Source: Hydrogenophaga sp.
GTDB lineage: Bacteria; Pseudomonadota; Gammaproteobacteria; Burkholderiales; Burkholderiaceae_C
Assembly: GCF_030651625.1 (NCBI RefSeq)
Contig: NZ_JAUSCF010000012.1
Coordinates: forward strand, 1-64,000
DNA: 64,000 nucleotides
Direction of reading: 5' to 3'
The translations under genes were made by a program, and so were the position numbers. A model generated the notes under the pieces. The model ran no database searches. It saw only the letters and a program-made list of their open reading frames with translations, and was not told the origin of the DNA. Numbering within the stretch: the first letter of the stretch is position 1; each line of letters starts with the position of its first letter. Of this stretch, positions 61,941 through 64,000 are shown in pieces.

Positions 61941-63797
61941 ATGAAGTCACCCCTCCGTCAGACCGCCCTGTACGCTGCCGTGATGCTCTGTATCGCCCTC
62001 ACGGGATGCGCCGGCTCGGGCGGCGGCCAAGCCCCAGGCGAAGCGCCCCCGGGCGCCCTGGCCAGCAACCCGTTTGCCGCCCCGGAGGCGACATCGTTTG
62101 ATCAAGTCAAGGTGAAAACGCTGCGGGTGTTCGGCGACAGCTATTCAGCGCTCGACTACACCGACACACGCGGCACCATCAACTGGGCCACAGAGCTTCA
62201 GAAACGTGGAAGGGCCGAGAGGGTCGACAATTACGCCCTTGGAGGGGCACGTGCGGCCAAAGGCACCACCACCGCATTTGATCGCCAGGTCAATTCGGCC
62301 CTCAGGGGGAACAACCCAATTGGCGATGGCGATCTGTCCGTGGTCTATTTCGGCTACAACGACATCGGCATCAATGGCAGCACCGATGGCTTGCGGTCTG
62401 CCCGTGCAGGCTACTTCGATGGCATCAACACCCTCATCAATGCGGGTGCCACCAACGGAAACAACCGGATTTTTGTCACCCAGATCCATGACTGGAGCCG
62501 CAACCCACGCAACGACCCCAGAACCGCGAGCCAAGTGGTGGCCTGGAACAACTTCATAGCAGAGCAGGCCAACGCCAATCCGAATATCGTTGCCGTCGAC
62601 CTCTTCACCGTGTTCAATCGAATCTACGAAGATCCAGCCCGTTTCGGCTTCGTCAATGTCACCACGAGAGACTACGCACGTTCGTTCATTGACACGCTCT
62701 ACCTCGATCTGAACCATTTCGGCAGCCGTGGGCAGGATGTCATGTCCCGCACCTTCGAGCACTACCTCACACGCGGCTGGGAGTGGGCCAGCACGGTCAA
62801 TGCAGGCGCTGAAGCAGCGTTGCGCCTGAATCAAGACATCGACAACCGTGTGCTGCTGCTGAACCACAGCGGACCAAACGCAGCGAAATCGGGCTTCGCC
62901 GTCCACGCCATGGGCAATCTTGAGCAAGAGGCCTACCGCCCAGCGCGCTACGAAATGTTCCCGGGGTCGACCAACCCCGCCCGGGTCGATCTGACAGGCA
63001 AGTTCAACCTCACAGACAGCAACACACGCGGCGTGGCCCTGAGCTTCCAGCCCGAACAACAGCTGGGCAACAACTCGAACCGGTTTGGCATGGCCATCAA
63101 CACCAGCCACACACCTCGCTACTTCAGCGAACGAAACACGCCCTTCTCACAGAAGTCGGATTTCAACGCCACCACGATGTTCTGGCACCAGGCGGTGCGC
63201 GGCTTTGACTTCACCACCCAGGCCACCTTCCTGCGCACGAAGTTCGACAGCTACAAATACGACGACCTGCTCGACCTGCGCGTGGCCAATGCCGGTGCCG
63301 GCTCCACCTGGTCGTTTGAACAACGCCTGCGCCATTCGACCCGCCTCGGCAACATGACGCTTTCGCCATGGATGTCGCTCACCCACCTGACCCACAAGCT
63401 GGACGCGCAAACTGCGCAGTCGATCTACACCACCGACGTCAGGTACTCGTCCAGCAAATCCAGCGAATGGCTTTCCGGCTTTGGCCTCGACCTCCGCTCC
63501 GATCCGATTGATCTGGGAAAGCGTCGCAGCATGACCCTGGGTGCAGGCATCAACCACCTCGTCAGCCTGCACCGAGATGCCATGGGCGTGTCCATGCAGG
63601 AAACTGGCGGATTCGGCGCCTATGGCGCTGTACAGCGCGAAATGTTCACCCGACCCAAGATCAACCGCACACAGATCGGTTTCAATGCTGCCGTGTCACT
63701 CGCGCCGAACCTCAACGTGCAAGCCTTCTACGCCACCGATACGGGCGACCTGAAGCAGGGACAGCGCGTGAGCCTGCAGGCGAACATGAAATTCTGA
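61941..63797 (+). CDS. GDSL/SGNH esterase with C-terminal beta-barrel-like domain and lipobox
   Basis: A 618-residue protein. The signal sequence ends in a lipobox (ALTGCAGS, Cys23), and the esterase domain (about 60-285) has FGDSYSALD with Ser67, a Gly/Asn block YFGYNDIG and Asp256/His259 in LYLDLNHFG. The remainder (about 300-618) looks like antiparallel outer-membrane strands ending in Phe (QANMKF), as in GDSL autotransporters. A plausible role is a surface esterase. A lipidated autotransporter is unusual but known in some species. Confidence 0.85.
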   Translation: MKSPLRQTALYAAVMLCIALTGCAGSGGGQAPGEAPPGALASNPFAAPEATSFDQVKVKTLRVFGDSYSALDYTDTRGTINWATELQKRGRAERVDNYALGGARAAKGTTTAFDRQVNSALRGNNPIGDGDLSVVYFGYNDIGINGSTDGLRSARAGYFDGINTLINAGATNGNNRIFVTQIHDWSRNPRNDPRTASQVVAWNNFIAEQANANPNIVAVDLFTVFNRIYEDPARFGFVNVTTRDYARSFIDTLYLDLNHFGSRGQDVMSRTFEHYLTRGWEWASTVNAGAEAALRLNQDIDNRVLLLNHSGPNAAKSGFAVHAMGNLEQEAYRPARYEMFPGSTNPARVDLTGKFNLTDSNTRGVALSFQPEQQLGNNSNRFGMAINTSHTPRYFSERNTPFSQKSDFNATTMFWHQAVRGFDFTTQATFLRTKFDSYKYDDLLDLRVANAGAGSTWSFEQRLRHSTRLGNMTLSPWMSLTHLTHKLDAQTAQSIYTTDVRYSSSKSSEWLSGFGLDLRSDPIDLGKRRSMTLGAGINHLVSLHRDAMGVSMQETGGFGAYGAVQREMFTRPKINRTQIGFNAAVSLAPNLNVQAFYATDTGDLKQGQRVSLQANMKF

Positions 63798-63879
63798 GAT
63801 CGTTCGCATCTCCGTTCTCGGCAATCGACCACCAATCACTCATTTTTCACAGTCCAACGGACGGCGATTTCTTCAGAAC

Positions 63880-64000
63880 ATGAAAATTCTCTATGTAGCG
63901 GGGCGGGAAGAGACCTACTCGCGGACCCGAATCGTGCTGCGCGCGTTGCGCGAAAAGGGTCATGAAGTCATCACCTGCCTCCCGCCCGACCGGTCGTTCA
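63880..64000 (+). CDS. Glycosyltransferase, N-terminal fragment (cut by window end)
   Basis: Forty codons are visible, starting MKILYVAGREETYSRTRIVL and then RALREKGHEVITCLPPD, which is the N-terminal strand-loop of a GT-B glycosyltransferase. It lies 82 bases after the esterase gene. Together with ugd it suggests an exopolysaccharide or capsule cluster beyond the window. Confidence 0.7.
   Translation, partial: MKILYVAGREETYSRTRIVLRALREKGHEVITCLPPDRSF

Noticed and set aside
1-64000. A prophage, integrative element or genomic island boundary
   Set aside because: No integrase, phage structural gene, tRNA-end duplication or obvious composition break was seen; the catabolic region has the same GC-rich codon style as the housekeeping genes.

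Overview
The window is high-GC, densely packed chromosomal DNA of a betaproteobacterium. Gene content and order (rpsP-rimM-trmD-rplS, a gcdR/gcdH pair, waaA next to a pcm-rhodanese-tolC run), the many GTG/TTG starts with 4-base overlaps, and the dispersed hairpin-forming intergenic repeats suggest Burkholderiales, probably Comamonadaceae (Hydrogenophaga-like). This placement is inference from style and gene order, not from a marker search. No rRNA, tRNA, CRISPR array, prophage or insertion sequence was seen.

Region 1 (1-22.9 kb) is a nitrogen-scavenging island. After the end of an acyltransferase there are two guanidine-I (ykkC-type) riboswitches, about 12.2 kb apart, each preceded by a sigma-54 promoter-like sequence. 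The first precedes the binding protein of a NitT/TauT-type ABC importer. The second precedes that importer's likely permease and ATPase, followed by two carboxyguanidine deiminase-type (DUF1989) subunits, a 1209-residue biotin-dependent urea/guanidine carboxylase and allophanate hydrolase. Together these encode guanidine uptake and breakdown: guanidine to carboxyguanidine to allophanate to ammonia and CO2. Between the two riboswitches lies a second catabolic block: a membrane di-iron desaturase-like enzyme, two SDR dehydrogenases, a DMT permease, a convincing creatininase, a biuret/guanylurea-hydrolase-like amidase, a metallo-beta-lactamase-fold hydrolase, an unknown protein and a complete polar-amino-acid-type ABC importer. 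I know of no described pathway with this set. It is the best candidate here for an undescribed system that feeds guanidino or ureido compounds into the guanidine/allophanate route.

Region 2 (22.9-38.5 kb) is mostly housekeeping: photolyase, RhlE-type helicase, PiT phosphate transporter, oligoribonuclease, M48 protease, pterin carbinolamine dehydratase, RsgA GTPase, a CobD/CbiB-like membrane protein, a Nudix CoA pyrophosphatase, the rpsP-rimM-trmD-rplS operon, a GNAT acetyltransferase, a TM2-domain protein and an AEC permease.

Region 3 (38.5-48.1 kb) holds a TetR regulator divergent from an ABA4-like membrane protein pair, a Fur/Zur-type regulator at the head of an FtsX-type ABC export operon with a small Cys/His-rich secreted protein and a DUF3299 protein, a DMT exporter, MsrA, and the LysR/glutaryl-CoA dehydrogenase pair.

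Region 4 (48.1-64 kb) carries a K+/H+ antiporter, a TetR-controlled RND efflux system whose TolC-like channel is separated from the pump by pcm and a rhodanese, then envelope-polysaccharide genes: a DxD glycosyltransferase, a WaaA-Kdo kinase fusion, UDP-glucose dehydrogenase, a GDSL esterase with a beta-barrel-like tail and lipobox, and the start of another glycosyltransferase cut by the window edge.
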